A stretch of DNA of 64,000 nucleotides, from positions 186,001-250,000 of the forward strand of contig NZ_JACYTN010000002.1 in NCBI RefSeq assembly GCF_014841135.1, written 5' to 3'. Position 1 is the stretch's first letter. The number at the start of each line of letters is the position of its first letter. A program made the position numbers and the translations under genes. Origin of the DNA: Paenibacillus arenosi. GTDB lineage: Bacteria > Bacillota > Bacilli > Paenibacillales > Paenibacillaceae. The notes beneath the pieces were generated by a model. The model was not told the DNA's origin. It searched no databases and saw only the letters and a program-made list of their open reading frames with translations. Shown here in pieces: positions 37,801 through 45,111 of this stretch.

Positions 37801-38265
37801 GCCAGCTTCAATGAGTGCCAAAGCTTGATCATAATACGTTTCGATAAGCTCATCGAATGTGACCCCACCAGTCACAGATAACGTCTTTGTCGTAGGTCCC
37901 ATAGCACCTATAACATAACGAGGATGTTCAGGAGTCGAATACTTCTCCGCCGCCTCAACTGCTAATCTAGCAGCTTCTAAATTCAACTCTCTTGCACGAT
38001 CTTGAATATCATACTCTGCTAATACGAGACTAGTAGAACCGAACGTATTCGTTGATATTAAGTCTGCACCCGCAGCCAAGTATTGTTCATGAATATCACG
38101 AATGATATCAGGACGTGTAGCAACTAATATTTCATTACAACCGTCTAAGTGTTCCCCACCAAAGTCATCAGCTGTCAAATTAGCTTGTTGAATCATAGTG
38201 CCCATAGCACCATCTAGTATAAGAATGCGCTCTTGCATGCGCGCGGTTAATAATGGTTTCGTCAT
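34828..38265 (-). CDS. metH: Cobalamin-dependent methionine synthase
   Basis: Methylates homocysteine from methyltetrahydrofolate through B12. The 1145 residues carry all four modules: homocysteine domain with LDGAMGTMIQ and zinc cysteines in GLNCATGPE and GGCCGTTPEH (about 1-330), pterin domain (from about 345, ERTNVLGSRKF), cobalamin domain with DVHDIGKN (lower His ligand), and the AdoMet activation domain near the end (GYPACPNLED). The presence of the activation domain distinguishes it from truncated forms. The ATG at 38265 is 8 bases after GAGGTGG. No B12 or SAM riboswitch was found upstream. Confidence 0.95.
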   Translation of the reverse strand: MTKPLLTARMQERILILDGAMGTMIQQANLTADDFGGEHLDGCNEILVATRPDIIRDIHEQYLAAGADLISTNTFGSTSLVLAEYDIQDRARELNLEAARLAVEAAEKYSTPEHPRYVIGAMGPTTKTLSVTGGVTFDELIETYYDQALALIEAGVDVMLLETSQDTLNVKAGSIGIQRAMEATGITLPLMISGTIEPMGTTLAGQNIESFYISLEHLQPIMVGLNCATGPEFMRDHIRTLAGIAKTAISCYPNAGLPDENGLYHESPESLARKIAAFAEQGWLNVAGGCCGTTPEHIRVLAETLSKYEPRREYGDHPPAVSGIETVYIEDSGRPYMVGERTNVLGSRKFKRLIAEGKIEEAAEVARAQVKNGAHVIDVCLQDPDRDETIDMTAFLQEVVKKVKVPLVIDTTDAKVIEMSLKHTQGKAIINSVNLEDGLEKFEQVVPIVHRYGGALVVGTIDERGQAITREDKLEVALRSHDILVNDFGIRSEDIIFDPLVFPVGTGDEQYIGSAKETIEGIRLIKEALPKCQIILGVSNISFGLPEAGREVLNSVFLYECTKAGLDYAIVNTEKLERYASIPDHERKLSEELLYNTNDATLAEFVAAFRNRKVEKKEKISNLTLEERLASYVVEGTKEGLIPDLTLALEKYTPLEVINGPLMRGMEEVGRLFNNNELIVAEVLQSAEVMKASVAHLENFMEKNESAVKGKILLATVKGDVHDIGKNLVEIILSNNGYQIVNLGIKVPPEQLIEAYRKEKPDAIGLSGLLVKSAQQMVITAQDMRNAGIDVPIMVGGAALTRKFTKNRISPEYDGLVLYAKDAMDGLDLANKLMDANERSILVEELRAHKERLASETEEEQQLPELTRVERSAIGEAQVYLPPDLNRHVIRDIPTKQLVPYVNMQMLLGHHLGLKGTIDKLLAAKDPKAVELKATIDELLIHGEQTGQLRANAMYRFFPAQSEGNSIHIYNPERQEEVLHTFTFPRQKVAPFLCLSDFLRSKESGVMDYVGFLVVTAGEGIRDQAEIWKQEGQYLRSHALQSLALELAEALAERIHHMMREVWGYPDPDTMTMKERFGARYQGIRVSFGYPACPNLEDQEPLFKLMMPEDISVQLTEGFMMEPEASVSAMVFAHPQAQYFNVDKV

Positions 38266-38363
38266 CCGCCTGCCCACCTCTGTCTCAAAACGTTAGAACT
38301 AAGTGTAGCAGAAGTCCATCCAATAGGAAAGAATAGGTTTTCCTGTGTGAGTAAAAATGTTTC

Positions 38364-38392
38364 TTGCCCAATCATTTCCTCTGTACTATAAT
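38364..38392 (+). promoter_or_regulatory. Promoter of mtnD
   Basis: TTGCCC (38364-38369), 17-base spacer, TATAAT (38387-38392), 50 bases before the mtnD start. The divergent metH promoter must lie in the same 180-base region, where I see no clear second pair. Confidence 0.6.
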
Positions 38393-38442
38393 ACCAAGTA
38401 AACCTAATGGAATAATACAATTGGAGAAGCGAGGGATCGGCT

Positions 38443-38982
38443 ATGGCACAAATTCGAATCCGCAACACGAATGAAACGATAACCGGAGTGGAGCAAATAC
38501 GGGAATATTTGAATAGTGTTGGAGTTTTGTATGAACATTGGGATGGAGCTAAACTTCCTGCTGAGCTTAAGGAGAAGTTTATACTTTCAGATGAAGAGAA
38601 ACAACAAATTTTATCCGTCTATGATACGGAGATTCGGGATTTAGCCTCTCGTCGTGGCTACTTAACTTGGGATATAGTCGCATTATCTGATGCTACGCCA
38701 AATATCGAAGAACTGCTAAAGAAATTCGAACAAGTCCATACTCATACCGAGGATGAAGTTCGTGCTATCACAGCAGGCGAAGGTTACTTCATTATTAAAG
38801 CTTCTGAAGAAATCGGTTATATCGATGTGCTTGTAGAAGTAGGAGATGTTATTTCCGTTCCTGAAAATATCGCTCATTTCTTCACACTGACAGATAAGCG
38901 TCAAATTGTAGCTGTTCGACTATTTATTGAGACTGAAGGATGGATTGCTCATCCTTATGAAGATCCTGCTTTTGTAAAATAA
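38443..38982 (+). CDS. mtnD: Acireductone dioxygenase
   Basis: Methionine salvage enzyme that converts the acireductone formed from methylthioribose. The 179-residue cupin has the metal ligands in HTHTEDEVRAI and the second motif ENIAHFFTLTD. The start has GAGGGAT upstream. The other mtn genes are not in the window, so this copy is unlinked from the pathway; it is divergent to metH. The metal (Fe or Ni) decides whether ketoacid or CO is made, which the sequence cannot tell. Confidence 0.9.
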   Translation: MAQIRIRNTNETITGVEQIREYLNSVGVLYEHWDGAKLPAELKEKFILSDEEKQQILSVYDTEIRDLASRRGYLTWDIVALSDATPNIEELLKKFEQVHTHTEDEVRAITAGEGYFIIKASEEIGYIDVLVEVGDVISVPENIAHFFTLTDKRQIVAVRLFIETEGWIAHPYEDPAFVK

Positions 38983-38994
38983 TAAAATAATTCA

Positions 38995-39028
38995 AAGCCC
39001 CTAATCCCTCAGGTTTAGGGGCTTTTTT
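38995..39028 (+). terminator. Terminator of mtnD
   Basis: AAGCCCCTAA pairs with TTAGGGGCTT, followed by T6 on the plus strand. It may also stop transcription from the other side. Confidence 0.9.
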
Positions 39029-39061
39029 ATGTATGTAATTCTATTTCATTTTTCTTACGTA

Positions 39062-39490
39062 TTACTTAACTTTAAATTCTTTTTTCGGCATTGAATGCAG
39101 ATCTCGTGCATCAACATGAGAAATAACCGTATATGTTCCTGGTTTATCAAAAGTATGTACAAACTCATACTTCCCATCTTCGCTCCATTTCCCTTCGTAG
39201 CGCTGATGTTCTTCCCCATCTAACCACCACTCAAACACTACCTTAGCATCATCAACAGCGGCTTCCTTTTGCGTAACACGAGCAATAATGGTTACTTCTT
39301 CATTGGCCTTCACGGGTTCAGGTACTGTAAGATCAACTTGTATAGGAATAAGTTTGGCTGCAGGCACTGATGAATCTGTTTGCTGCTTAGTATGTGCACT
39401 ATGTTGTTTCTCCTTGCCAGTTCCCCCTTCACTTGAACACCCTGCTAGCAATGTCATTGCAACGATAAGTGAAGCCATAACTTTACGCAA
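39062..39490 (-). CDS. Lipoprotein with FixH/YtkA-like domain
   Basis: 142 residues. A lipoprotein signal (RKVMASLIVAMTLLAGC) with lipobox LLAGC is followed by a polar linker (KEKQHSAHTKQQ) and a beta-type domain (VDLTVPEPVKANEEVTIIAR, YEFVHTFDKPGTYTV), resembling the FixH/YtkA-like family. I chose the TTG at 39490 because AGGAAGG-GTG lies about eight bases upstream and it gives a signal of normal length; an ATG six codons earlier is possible. Role at the membrane surface unknown. Confidence 0.8.
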   Translation of the reverse strand: MRKVMASLIVAMTLLAGCSSEGGTGKEKQHSAHTKQQTDSSVPAAKLIPIQVDLTVPEPVKANEEVTIIARVTQKEAAVDDAKVVFEWWLDGEEHQRYEGKWSEDGKYEFVHTFDKPGTYTVISHVDARDLHSMPKKEFKVK

Positions 39491-39720
39491 AAGACACACC
39501 TTCCTCATTTTATGAAATCCATACCTATGCTATTACGTTAACACATCCTACTATAACAAAATATGGATAACGCTAAACAGCTAATTCCGCTCGCTTATGT
39601 GAACAATTTATGACATGAACTATGCTATGCATGAAGATGACTAATAAATAAAAATTAACTAACAACAGATATGAAATGGCTTATACATCATAGCCGACTA
39701 GTATGTTAATAACAACCAAC

Positions 39721-39745
39721 AAAAAAAGCCCGTCAAATGACGGAC
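39721..39745 (-). terminator. Terminator after the HAD hydrolase gene
   Basis: On the minus strand GTCCGTC and GACGGGC (one G-T pair) form a stem around ATTT, followed by T7. Confidence 0.82.
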
Positions 39746-39751
39746 TTTCCC

Positions 39752-40567
39752 CTAATTAACGATCTCCTGCTTCTTGTTAATGGAATCAATTACATCAAAC
39801 AATTCATGCAAAGACTGTATAGCATACTCAGGTTTAATATCACCTGTCAATGGCTTATCATTACGATTCAACCATGCATTATGCATACCTATGCTCACAG
39901 ATCCTTGAATATCCGTCGTCAATTTATCTCCAACCATCAAGCCTTCATGAGGACGTATATTTAATAATTTCATAGCATGTTCAAATACGATTCTTGACGG
40001 CTTTCCTTCAGAAAAGCGCCCGGAGATAACTACGTGTTCAAAGTAACTCGATATAGCAGGTACGCCATCCAACTTTTCTTGTTGCAGACACGGAGCACCA
40101 TTCGTCAATAACAAGAGTGGATAATTAGCTTTCAGCTTCTTGAGAACTTCGAACGTATCCTCATAAACATAAGGTCTTCTCCGACGCTCTTCCATAAATC
40201 TCTCCGCACAAGCTTGTCCTAACTGCTCATTATCAACACCTAGACTTCTAAGTCCCTCTGTCCAAGCGGCTACACGATACTGTGGTACTAATTTCTGTAA
40301 CACACGGAATTCTTCATGCTCACCGCCAGTAAAATGAGCCCACAGCGCTTCAAATGGATTAATTCCAATATTCTGAGTAAACGCATATGTCTCATAAGTA
40401 GCATACAATTGACGTGCAGAGGCACGAACGGCTTCCTCCAACTGCTTCGGAGCTACACCTGACTGTTCATTTGCATACTGGCACGTTGCGTCAAATGCTT
40501 CTTCTACACTGCGTTCATCCCACAATAACGTATCATCTAAATCAAACAATACCGCCTTAATCGTCAT
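39752..40567 (-). CDS. HAD-IA family hydrolase (YjjG/haloacid dehalogenase-like)
   Basis: 271 residues. Motif I AVLFDLDDTLLWDE, motif II LLLTNG, motif III with the conserved Lys in SEGKPSRIVF, and motif IV MVGDKLTTDIQG. The extra helical cap follows motif I. Substrate not predictable. Convergent arrangement is absent; it follows the membrane protein gene with a short gap. Confidence 0.86.
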   Translation of the reverse strand: MTIKAVLFDLDDTLLWDERSVEEAFDATCQYANEQSGVAPKQLEEAVRASARQLYATYETYAFTQNIGINPFEALWAHFTGGEHEEFRVLQKLVPQYRVAAWTEGLRSLGVDNEQLGQACAERFMEERRRRPYVYEDTFEVLKKLKANYPLLLLTNGAPCLQQEKLDGVPAISSYFEHVVISGRFSEGKPSRIVFEHAMKLLNIRPHEGLMVGDKLTTDIQGSVSIGMHNAWLNRNDKPLTGDIKPEYAIQSLHELFDVIDSINKKQEIVN

Positions 40568-40582
40568 CGTTCCCCAACTCCA

Positions 40583-41098
40583 TTACTTCGACAATTTTTC
40601 GTATGCGATACCATGCTGCTCAGCAAATTTAATTAAACGCTCACCCATTGCGTCAGTATCATAGCGATTCATAACGCGCGAGAACACCCAGTTTGCGCCC
40701 TTTTTCTCAGGCCATATCACGATATAACCTGGCTGGATCGTAATTTTCTTAATACCCTTAGCCTCAAGGACACGAAGACGGTTCCACTTTGGAGTAGAGA
40801 GAGAGTCTTTCGATACCTTTAAATAAGGTCGACGTACAAACAAAATAACCCCGAGTGCGACATATGCAATAACGGTCACCCAATATAGTGTTGGAGACTG
40901 AGCCATTGCTACAGCGTTACCAAGAAATGCATATAATAAAGATACAAAGATCAGAGTAGACGGCAAAATAAAGTTACGACCTTTAAAGTCATCGTATTGT
41001 TCACTACCTACTTTTATTTCTTTATGTCCAGATTTCTGACGCTGCTTATTAAGTGTAGCACTATTTTTGCGTACTTTTCTTTCCCAACTGCGAGACAT
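40583..41098 (-). CDS. Small membrane protein with two predicted transmembrane segments
   Basis: 171 residues, no family recognised. The N-terminal 45 residues are basic (ERKVRKNSATLNKQRQKSG). Two hydrophobic segments near residues 46-64 (LPSTLIFVSLLYAFLG) and 70-88 follow. The C-terminal part (KKITIQPGYIVIWPEKKG) is probably a soluble PH-like small domain. AGGAGG is about ten bases upstream of the ATG at 41098. Confidence 0.8.
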   Translation of the reverse strand: MSRSWERKVRKNSATLNKQRQKSGHKEIKVGSEQYDDFKGRNFILPSTLIFVSLLYAFLGNAVAMAQSPTLYWVTVIAYVALGVILFVRRPYLKVSKDSLSTPKWNRLRVLEAKGIKKITIQPGYIVIWPEKKGANWVFSRVMNRYDTDAMGERLIKFAEQHGIAYEKLSK

Positions 41099-41173
41099 CG
41101 CGGTCCGACCTCCTACTATAATCACTATAGCACATCAACTATAACGAATTCCTTCAATTAAGGACATGAACAA

Positions 41174-41389
41174 TTAATGTACAATATCTGACGAAGAATC
41201 CTTACCATTTTCCTCTTCATCTTCTACCCATTGTATTGTGTCCAAATTGTTGCGAACCTGTTGACGGAACAGTCCCAAGTATTCTTCGCGCAACTTCGCA
41301 CGCTCAGCAGTTTCTTCTTCAGTCAATCCAATTGTCTTATGCTTGCGAGCCAATTCATTAATGCGCGCAATCATATCATCGATGTTCAT
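41174..41389 (-). CDS. ynzC: DUF896 family protein, YnzC-like
   Basis: 71 residues. MIARINELARKHKTIGLTEEE and EYLGLFRQQVRNNL match the small DUF896 family, in which YnzC of B. subtilis lies near lexA and yneA. Here it also follows yneA. GGAGGT precedes the ATG at 41389; the frame is open 38 codons upstream over a terminator region and was not used. Function unknown; the family has been linked to the SOS-region genes by position. Confidence 0.86.
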   Translation of the reverse strand: MNIDDMIARINELARKHKTIGLTEEETAERAKLREEYLGLFRQQVRNNLDTIQWVEDEEENGKDSSSDIVH

Positions 41390-41465
41390 TGTATTACCTC
41401 CGTCTTTACTAGCATATCCTTTACTTTGACACGGTAGCTGGTTAATGTCAAGCAAACTGACGCTA

Positions 41466-41501
41466 ATAAAAAGAGTGCCACAACCGTACATTGTGGCACT
41501 C
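41466..41501 (-). terminator. Terminator of yneA
   Basis: On the minus strand an 11-base stem (GAGTGCCACAA and its complement) followed by T6. It lies between yneA and ynzC. Confidence 0.87.
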
Positions 41502-41510
41502 AAATATTAT

Positions 41511-41873
41511 TCAACGATCTAATGAAGAAACGAATGGAATCTCAATTATTTCCCCCACTTGAAGGTGTCTTCCGACTAAATTATTATGCTGCAAAATATC
41601 ATATACATGTTGTCTTATATCATCTCCGTCATTCATGTACTCCTTAGCTAGAGCCCATACCGTATCCCCCGGCTGAACGATTACTTGCAGCATATTTTCT
41701 TGATCCTCTGTTCCCCCCGACCAAGCCTGAACAATAGAACCAAAAGTCACGGAAAGCATAAGTATTAGTAGAGTAAATAATCCTAGCCTCTTTCCACTAA
41801 GAAAATGACGTCTCTTCGGTGTATGTAAATGTGTCTCACGTTGACGATAAATGGATTGATAAGTTGTGCGCAT
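41511..41873 (-). CDS. yneA: YneA-like SOS cell division suppressor with LysM domain
   Basis: 120 residues. A basic N-terminus, one membrane segment (LGLFTLLILMLSVTFGSIV, about 31-49) and a LysM domain (VIVQPGDTVWALAKEYM to VGEIIEIP). In B. subtilis YneA is a membrane protein that delays division during SOS response and is encoded divergently from lexA, as here. GGGGGAA precedes the ATG. LexA boxes occur upstream, see 41885-42065. Confidence 0.86.
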   Translation of the reverse strand: MRTTYQSIYRQRETHLHTPKRRHFLSGKRLGLFTLLILMLSVTFGSIVQAWSGGTEDQENMLQVIVQPGDTVWALAKEYMNDGDDIRQHVYDILQHNNLVGRHLQVGEIIEIPFVSSLDR

Positions 41874-41884
41874 ACGAATTCCCC

Positions 41885-42065
41885 CAAACGCTTGTTCTTA
41901 ATTTCGATCAATAATGTAACACGAACATTTGTTTGAGTCAACGCTTTTTAAGAACCTACGTTCCCTTTATTTTTATTTTGAAATTATCATTATTGCTATG
42001 GCTAGCATTTATCTATTAAAACAAACATTTTTTTTAGAACTTACGTTTGTACGAACGGTAGTTCT
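41885..42065. promoter_or_regulatory. Cluster of LexA (DinR) boxes between yneA and lexA
   Basis: Candidate boxes compared by hand with CGAACRNRYGTTYG: 41885-41898 (minus strand, 13 of 14), 41922-41935 (CGAACATTTGTTTG, 13 of 14), 41951-41964 (11 of 14), 42036-42049 (AGAACTTACGTTTG, 12 of 14) and 42052-42065 (CGAACGGTAGTTCT, 11 of 14). The first three probably serve yneA; the last two overlap the lexA promoter. Base counts were done by eye. Confidence 0.85.
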
Positions 42066-42075
42066 ATGGTATAAT
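42047..42075 (+). promoter_or_regulatory. lexA promoter
   Basis: TTGTAC (42047-42052), 17-base spacer, TATAAT (42070-42075). A LexA-like box fills most of the spacer and another overlaps the -35, so autorepression is expected. Confidence 0.75.
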
Positions 42076-42110
42076 TTCTGACAAAAGTGTACTCATTGGA
42101 GTTGATAACT

Positions 42111-42740
42111 TTGTCAAAAATATCGAGCCGTCAACAAGCGATACTCGAATTCATAAGAAATGAAGTTCGTCTTAAAGGATATCCACCTTCTGTGCGAGAG
42201 ATTGGAGAAGCGGTTGGATTAGCATCCAGCTCAACGGTACACGGTCACCTAGATCGCCTTGAGAAGAAAGGGTTCATTCGTAGAGATCCAACTAAGCCCC
42301 GTGCTATTGAATTGCTCACTCATGAACAATCTGAGCGCATGCATGATTTCTCCAACACTATCGCGCGTGTTCCAGTCGTTGGAAAAGTAACTGCAGGCGA
42401 GCCTATCACAGCAACTGAAAATATTGAAGATTATTTCCCATTACCTCTTCATATGGTAGGAGATGATTCAAATACGTTTATGTTGACTGTTTCAGGTAAC
42501 TCGATGATCGAAGCAGGCATACATAACGGAGACTATGTCATCGTTCGCCAACAGCAAACTGCTTCTAACGGAGATATCGTTGTTGCTATGACAGAAGATA
42601 ATGAAGCGACTGTGAAAACATTTTACAAAGAGAAGGATCATATTCGCCTACAACCGGAGAACTCCAGCATGGAGGCTATTCGACTCCAGCATGTCACGAT
42701 TCTAGGCAAAGTAGTTGGTCTATTCCGCGATTTCCATTAA
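42111..42740 (+). CDS. lexA: LexA repressor
   Basis: SOS repressor that cleaves itself with RecA help. The 209 residues have the winged helix with [13 protein letters not shown] and [14 protein letters not shown] (recognition helix), the Ala-Gly cleavage site in VTAGEPI, the catalytic Ser in SGNSMIEAG and the Lys in EATVKTF. The start is TTG at 42111, giving [12 protein letters not shown], with GGAG eight bases upstream. The frame is open eight codons earlier without similarity. Confidence 0.96.
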   Translation: MSKISSRQQAILEFIRNEVRLKGYPPSVREIGEAVGLASSSTVHGHLDRLEKKGFIRRDPTKPRAIELLTHEQSERMHDFSNTIARVPVVGKVTAGEPITATENIEDYFPLPLHMVGDDSNTFMLTVSGNSMIEAGIHNGDYVIVRQQQTASNGDIVVAMTEDNEATVKTFYKEKDHIRLQPENSSMEAIRLQHVTILGKVVGLFRDFH

Positions 42741-42794
42741 TGAATGAAATGTTCACCTGCACTTCAACATCTAGCAAGCACAATAATCATCAAT

Positions 42795-42845
42795 AAAAAG
42801 GAGCTTTCCACATTTGGGTTTTAACCAATGGGACAGCTCCTTTTT
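42795..42845 (+). terminator. Terminator of lexA
   Basis: AAAAAGGAGCT pairs with AGCTCCTTTTT, with inner near-complementary arms, and ends in T5 on the plus strand. The stem is symmetric, so it may also close minus-strand transcription from the prophage remnant. Confidence 0.85.
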
Positions 42846-42886
42846 GCTTCCTCATATTAATTAAGTAGTGATCCTATACTAATCGT

Positions 42887-43150
42887 TCATGAAAATTTCT
42901 GGATCTCCATCCATTCTATATCGTGGTCCCGATCGGATATCATTTCACTAAGCAACTTCATTTCTGACTCTATATCAGCTATTTCACTTTCTATTATTAC
43001 TCAATCATTTTGCAAAGTGGTAATCAACGTTAGACGCCCCATTTGCTCTTTACGTCTATTGCTTAGCTCCTGTAGAATCTCTTTATAGCTTTCACGTACT
43101 TGTATGAGGTCTTTACGAGTCTGTTTGTACTGCTCCAATAGTTGCTCCAT
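42887..43150 (-). pseudogene. Phage-type small regulator-like gene interrupted by an in-frame TGA
   Basis: From the ATG at 43150 the frame gives MEQLLEQYKQTRKDL to LTTLQND, then TGA (43001-43003), then continues in the same frame with IIESEIADIESEM, SEMISDRDHDIEWM and stops at 42887. The last part looks like the MISD.EFAIEWM-type end of phage regulator-like proteins in Bacillales, and the first like their start. So one gene of about 87 codons has a stop in the middle. Readthrough cannot be excluded but decay is the simpler reading. Confidence 0.6.
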
Positions 43151-43188
43151 GTTATCACCTCATTGCTTGTCCGATCCGTATCATGCTA

Positions 43189-43419
43189 CTATAGCTGCGT
43201 AATATACTCTTGCTTCTGTTGCGATGCTCCATGTCCGTCCGTTATACGCATAATACCTTCTAACGCTTCGTTTAGTCTCTTTACTTCTTGCAGCCAAAAT
43301 GTGAGTGCTTTCGCATCGATCTGCTCGCACATCTCCAGCCCGTTTTCCAGTCACGTTCTGTGGCTGGCTGTGCCTGGTTTGATTCCCTTTGCTATTCCGG
43401 TTTTTGCAAATCGATCCAA
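43189..43419 (-). pseudogene. Decayed phage-type reading frame
   Basis: One frame encodes LDRFAKTGIAKGIKPG, a TGA, then MCEQIDAKALTFWLQEVKRL to QQKQEYITQL (from an ATG at 43332 to the stop at 43189). A possible original start (MRTTLNEVW, 43442) is in another frame, so a shift is likely. It lies directly upstream of the previous pseudogene. Family not recognised. Confidence 0.5.
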
Positions 43420-43537
43420 ACCTCATTCAGTGTAGTCCGCATTGTCTATTACTCCTTTCATTTATAAAAATAAACAGGACAATTTCCGTTTAATCCGTCG
43501 CGTCCATAAGATGGACCAAAATAAAGGAGATGATTAA

Positions 43538-43942
43538 ATGTATTTTAATAATAATCAAGTAAATGGGTTTATTCCTTCTGTTCCTCCTGCATTGGTTCAG
43601 ATGCCCAACAATCATTATGTTCAATATACATCCGTGCCGGTAAGATTGACACCAAATCGAGACGTTGAGTTCAATTACCAACTAGCAGATTCTAACGAGC
43701 ATGGACCAGGGTTTAAACTATACAAATGGAAATTTATGCTTAATCGTAATGAGGTCCTAGTTTGTCGCTTACTTGCGGCACCGTCTGAAAAGGTAATTAG
43801 TGCAGGTTTTGATACTGGTCCATTAGCTCCTGTAAATGCAATTTCGAATTATCCACGATCCAATAACTACTGGATTACAGTGCTCCAAAATACATCGCCA
43901 GAAAGATTAGATTTATTCCTTTATTTGATTGTTAAAGTATAG
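43538..43942 (+). CDS. Hypothetical protein, intact, inside the prophage remnant
   Basis: 134 residues, no family recognised. A strong AAGGAG lies seven bases before the ATG, and the frame has no breaks, unlike its neighbours. The protein has no signal peptide or membrane segment and is predicted beta-rich (VPVRLTPNRDVEFNYQL, KWKFMLNRNEVLVC). It is followed by a hairpin (43941-43959, GGGGCAGC pair GCTGC). It is plus strand while the broken phage frames are minus, which could indicate a cargo gene. Function unknown. Confidence 0.72.
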   Translation: MYFNNNQVNGFIPSVPPALVQMPNNHYVQYTSVPVRLTPNRDVEFNYQLADSNEHGPGFKLYKWKFMLNRNEVLVCRLLAAPSEKVISAGFDTGPLAPVNAISNYPRSNNYWITVLQNTSPERLDLFLYLIVKV

Positions 43943-43966
43943 GGGCAGCTTACGCTGCTCTTTCGT

Positions 43967-44110
43967 CTACTCATTACCTGTACCTCCTGACTCCCCAATT
44001 ATGGATAGTAGAGCTGCTTTACATATAGCTTCGGGGGCAATTAATCCCCTTACAGTTGCGCTTATTCCGCGCTGCACCCGTAAAAATATACACTCGTAAC
44101 AAAGTTCGAT
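43967..44110 (-). pseudogene. 3' fragment of a phage-type gene
   Basis: The frame ends LRVQRGISATVRGLIAPEAI, CKAALLSIIGESGGTGNE. Its last codons contain GGAGGT and overlap an ATG (ATGAGTAG), the start of a lost downstream gene. The 5' part before about 44110 does not look like the same protein. Evidence of decay is from context. Confidence 0.42.
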
Positions 44111-44161
44111 CAAATTCCCAGCTATAAAGCTGTTCATATATATTAGTGAAATTATAAAGGA

Positions 44162-45010
44162 GTGATATTTATCGCAACATTTACAAAGCACAGCACGGGT
44201 TGGGAATATCGCTATGTTTACAAATATCCTATTACTAAAAAGAAACGCGAAAAATCAAAAAGGAGCTTTGCAAGAAAAGCAGTTGCGGAAAATGACCTGA
44301 ACGAATTTAAACGCCAATTAGCGATCGGTATAGAAGTAATAGACATGCCATTGAAAAATTATTTGGACCGTTGAATAAACGATTATAAAAAAGGAACCAT
44401 TAGAAGAAATACACTACTCTCACATTAAAACAACATTAATACACACATAATTCCCTAATTCCAAAACATCATGCTCAAAGAAATCAAACCTATTATGTAT
44501 CAAAAATTTATCAATAGTCTTTTAGAAAACAAGTATAGCCGCCGTACTGTCGAAATAGCCCATAGCACTATGCATAACGCTCTTGAAAAAGCAGTTACGA
44601 TTGGAAAGTTGGAAAAGAACCTTGTAGAGGAACTATTTGGCGACACCAAAACATTTAACTCCCCGAGAGTAATAAAAATCAGCCAATCTCTAATAAATGA
44701 TCTAAAGGATCACATGAAATATCAAAACCTAAATAAATTAAACATGAATGATAAATATCACCATAAGTTAAATCTAGTGAAGCGTGCAGATTTACCGTCA
44801 ATACCAATCCACGGACTAAGACATACACATGCAGTAATAATGCTTGAGGCTGAAGTGGATATGAAGTACCTTCAAGAGCGACTCGGACATGGGAGTATGC
44901 AGATTACTTCAGATGTCTATTTACACATTTCTAAAAAGTTAGAAGCGAGGAACATGGATAAATATGAGGACAAGCTCAATGCACTCTTTATTGACTCACA
45001 GAAAAAGTAG
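44162..45010 (+). pseudogene. Tyrosine recombinase (phage integrase), inactivated
   Basis: One continuous frame from a GTG at 44162 (good AAGGAG site). The N-terminal AP2-like arm domain is TFTKHSTGWEYRYVYK. Stops follow at 44372 (TGA), then TAA twice before the part from 44471, which has the core-binding domain (LKEIKPIMYQKFINSLL, SRRTVEIAHSTMHNALEKAV). The catalytic domain keeps HGLRHTHA and the tyrosine in LGHGSMQITSDVYLHIS but lacks the first arginine box, apparently by deletion around 44660-44790. So it is a decayed integrase. Confidence 0.88.
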
Positions 45011-45069
45011 TTGGGCATTTGTTGGGCATCTAAGAAAAAAATGCTTTAATCCCTAAAACACCCACAAAA

Positions 45070-45103
45070 ATAAAAACCCCCAAAGCCTTACGGCTCTAGG
45101 GGT
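45070..45103 (-). terminator. Terminator of glnA
   Basis: On the minus strand AACCCC and AGCC arms pair with GGCT and GGGGTT with a small interruption, followed by T5. It sits 8 bases after the glnA stop. Confidence 0.84.
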
Positions 45104-45111
45104 TGGAATGA

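Larger units (their letters stand above)
42880..45060. mobile_element. Decayed prophage remnant between lexA and glnA
   Basis: The segment holds phage-type reading frames with stops and shifts, an intact unknown gene and, at its right end, a broken tyrosine integrase (44162-45010). The backbone order lexA to glnA is otherwise normal. The sequence after the integrase (TTGGGCAT twice at 45012-45030) resembles the end of integrase genes. I saw no clear repeated attachment site when comparing the two ends. Confidence 0.75.

Noticed and set aside
42780-45110. Direct repeats as attachment sites at the ends of the prophage scar.
   Set aside because: I compared the sequence after lexA with that before the glnA terminator and saw no shared block long enough to be convincing.
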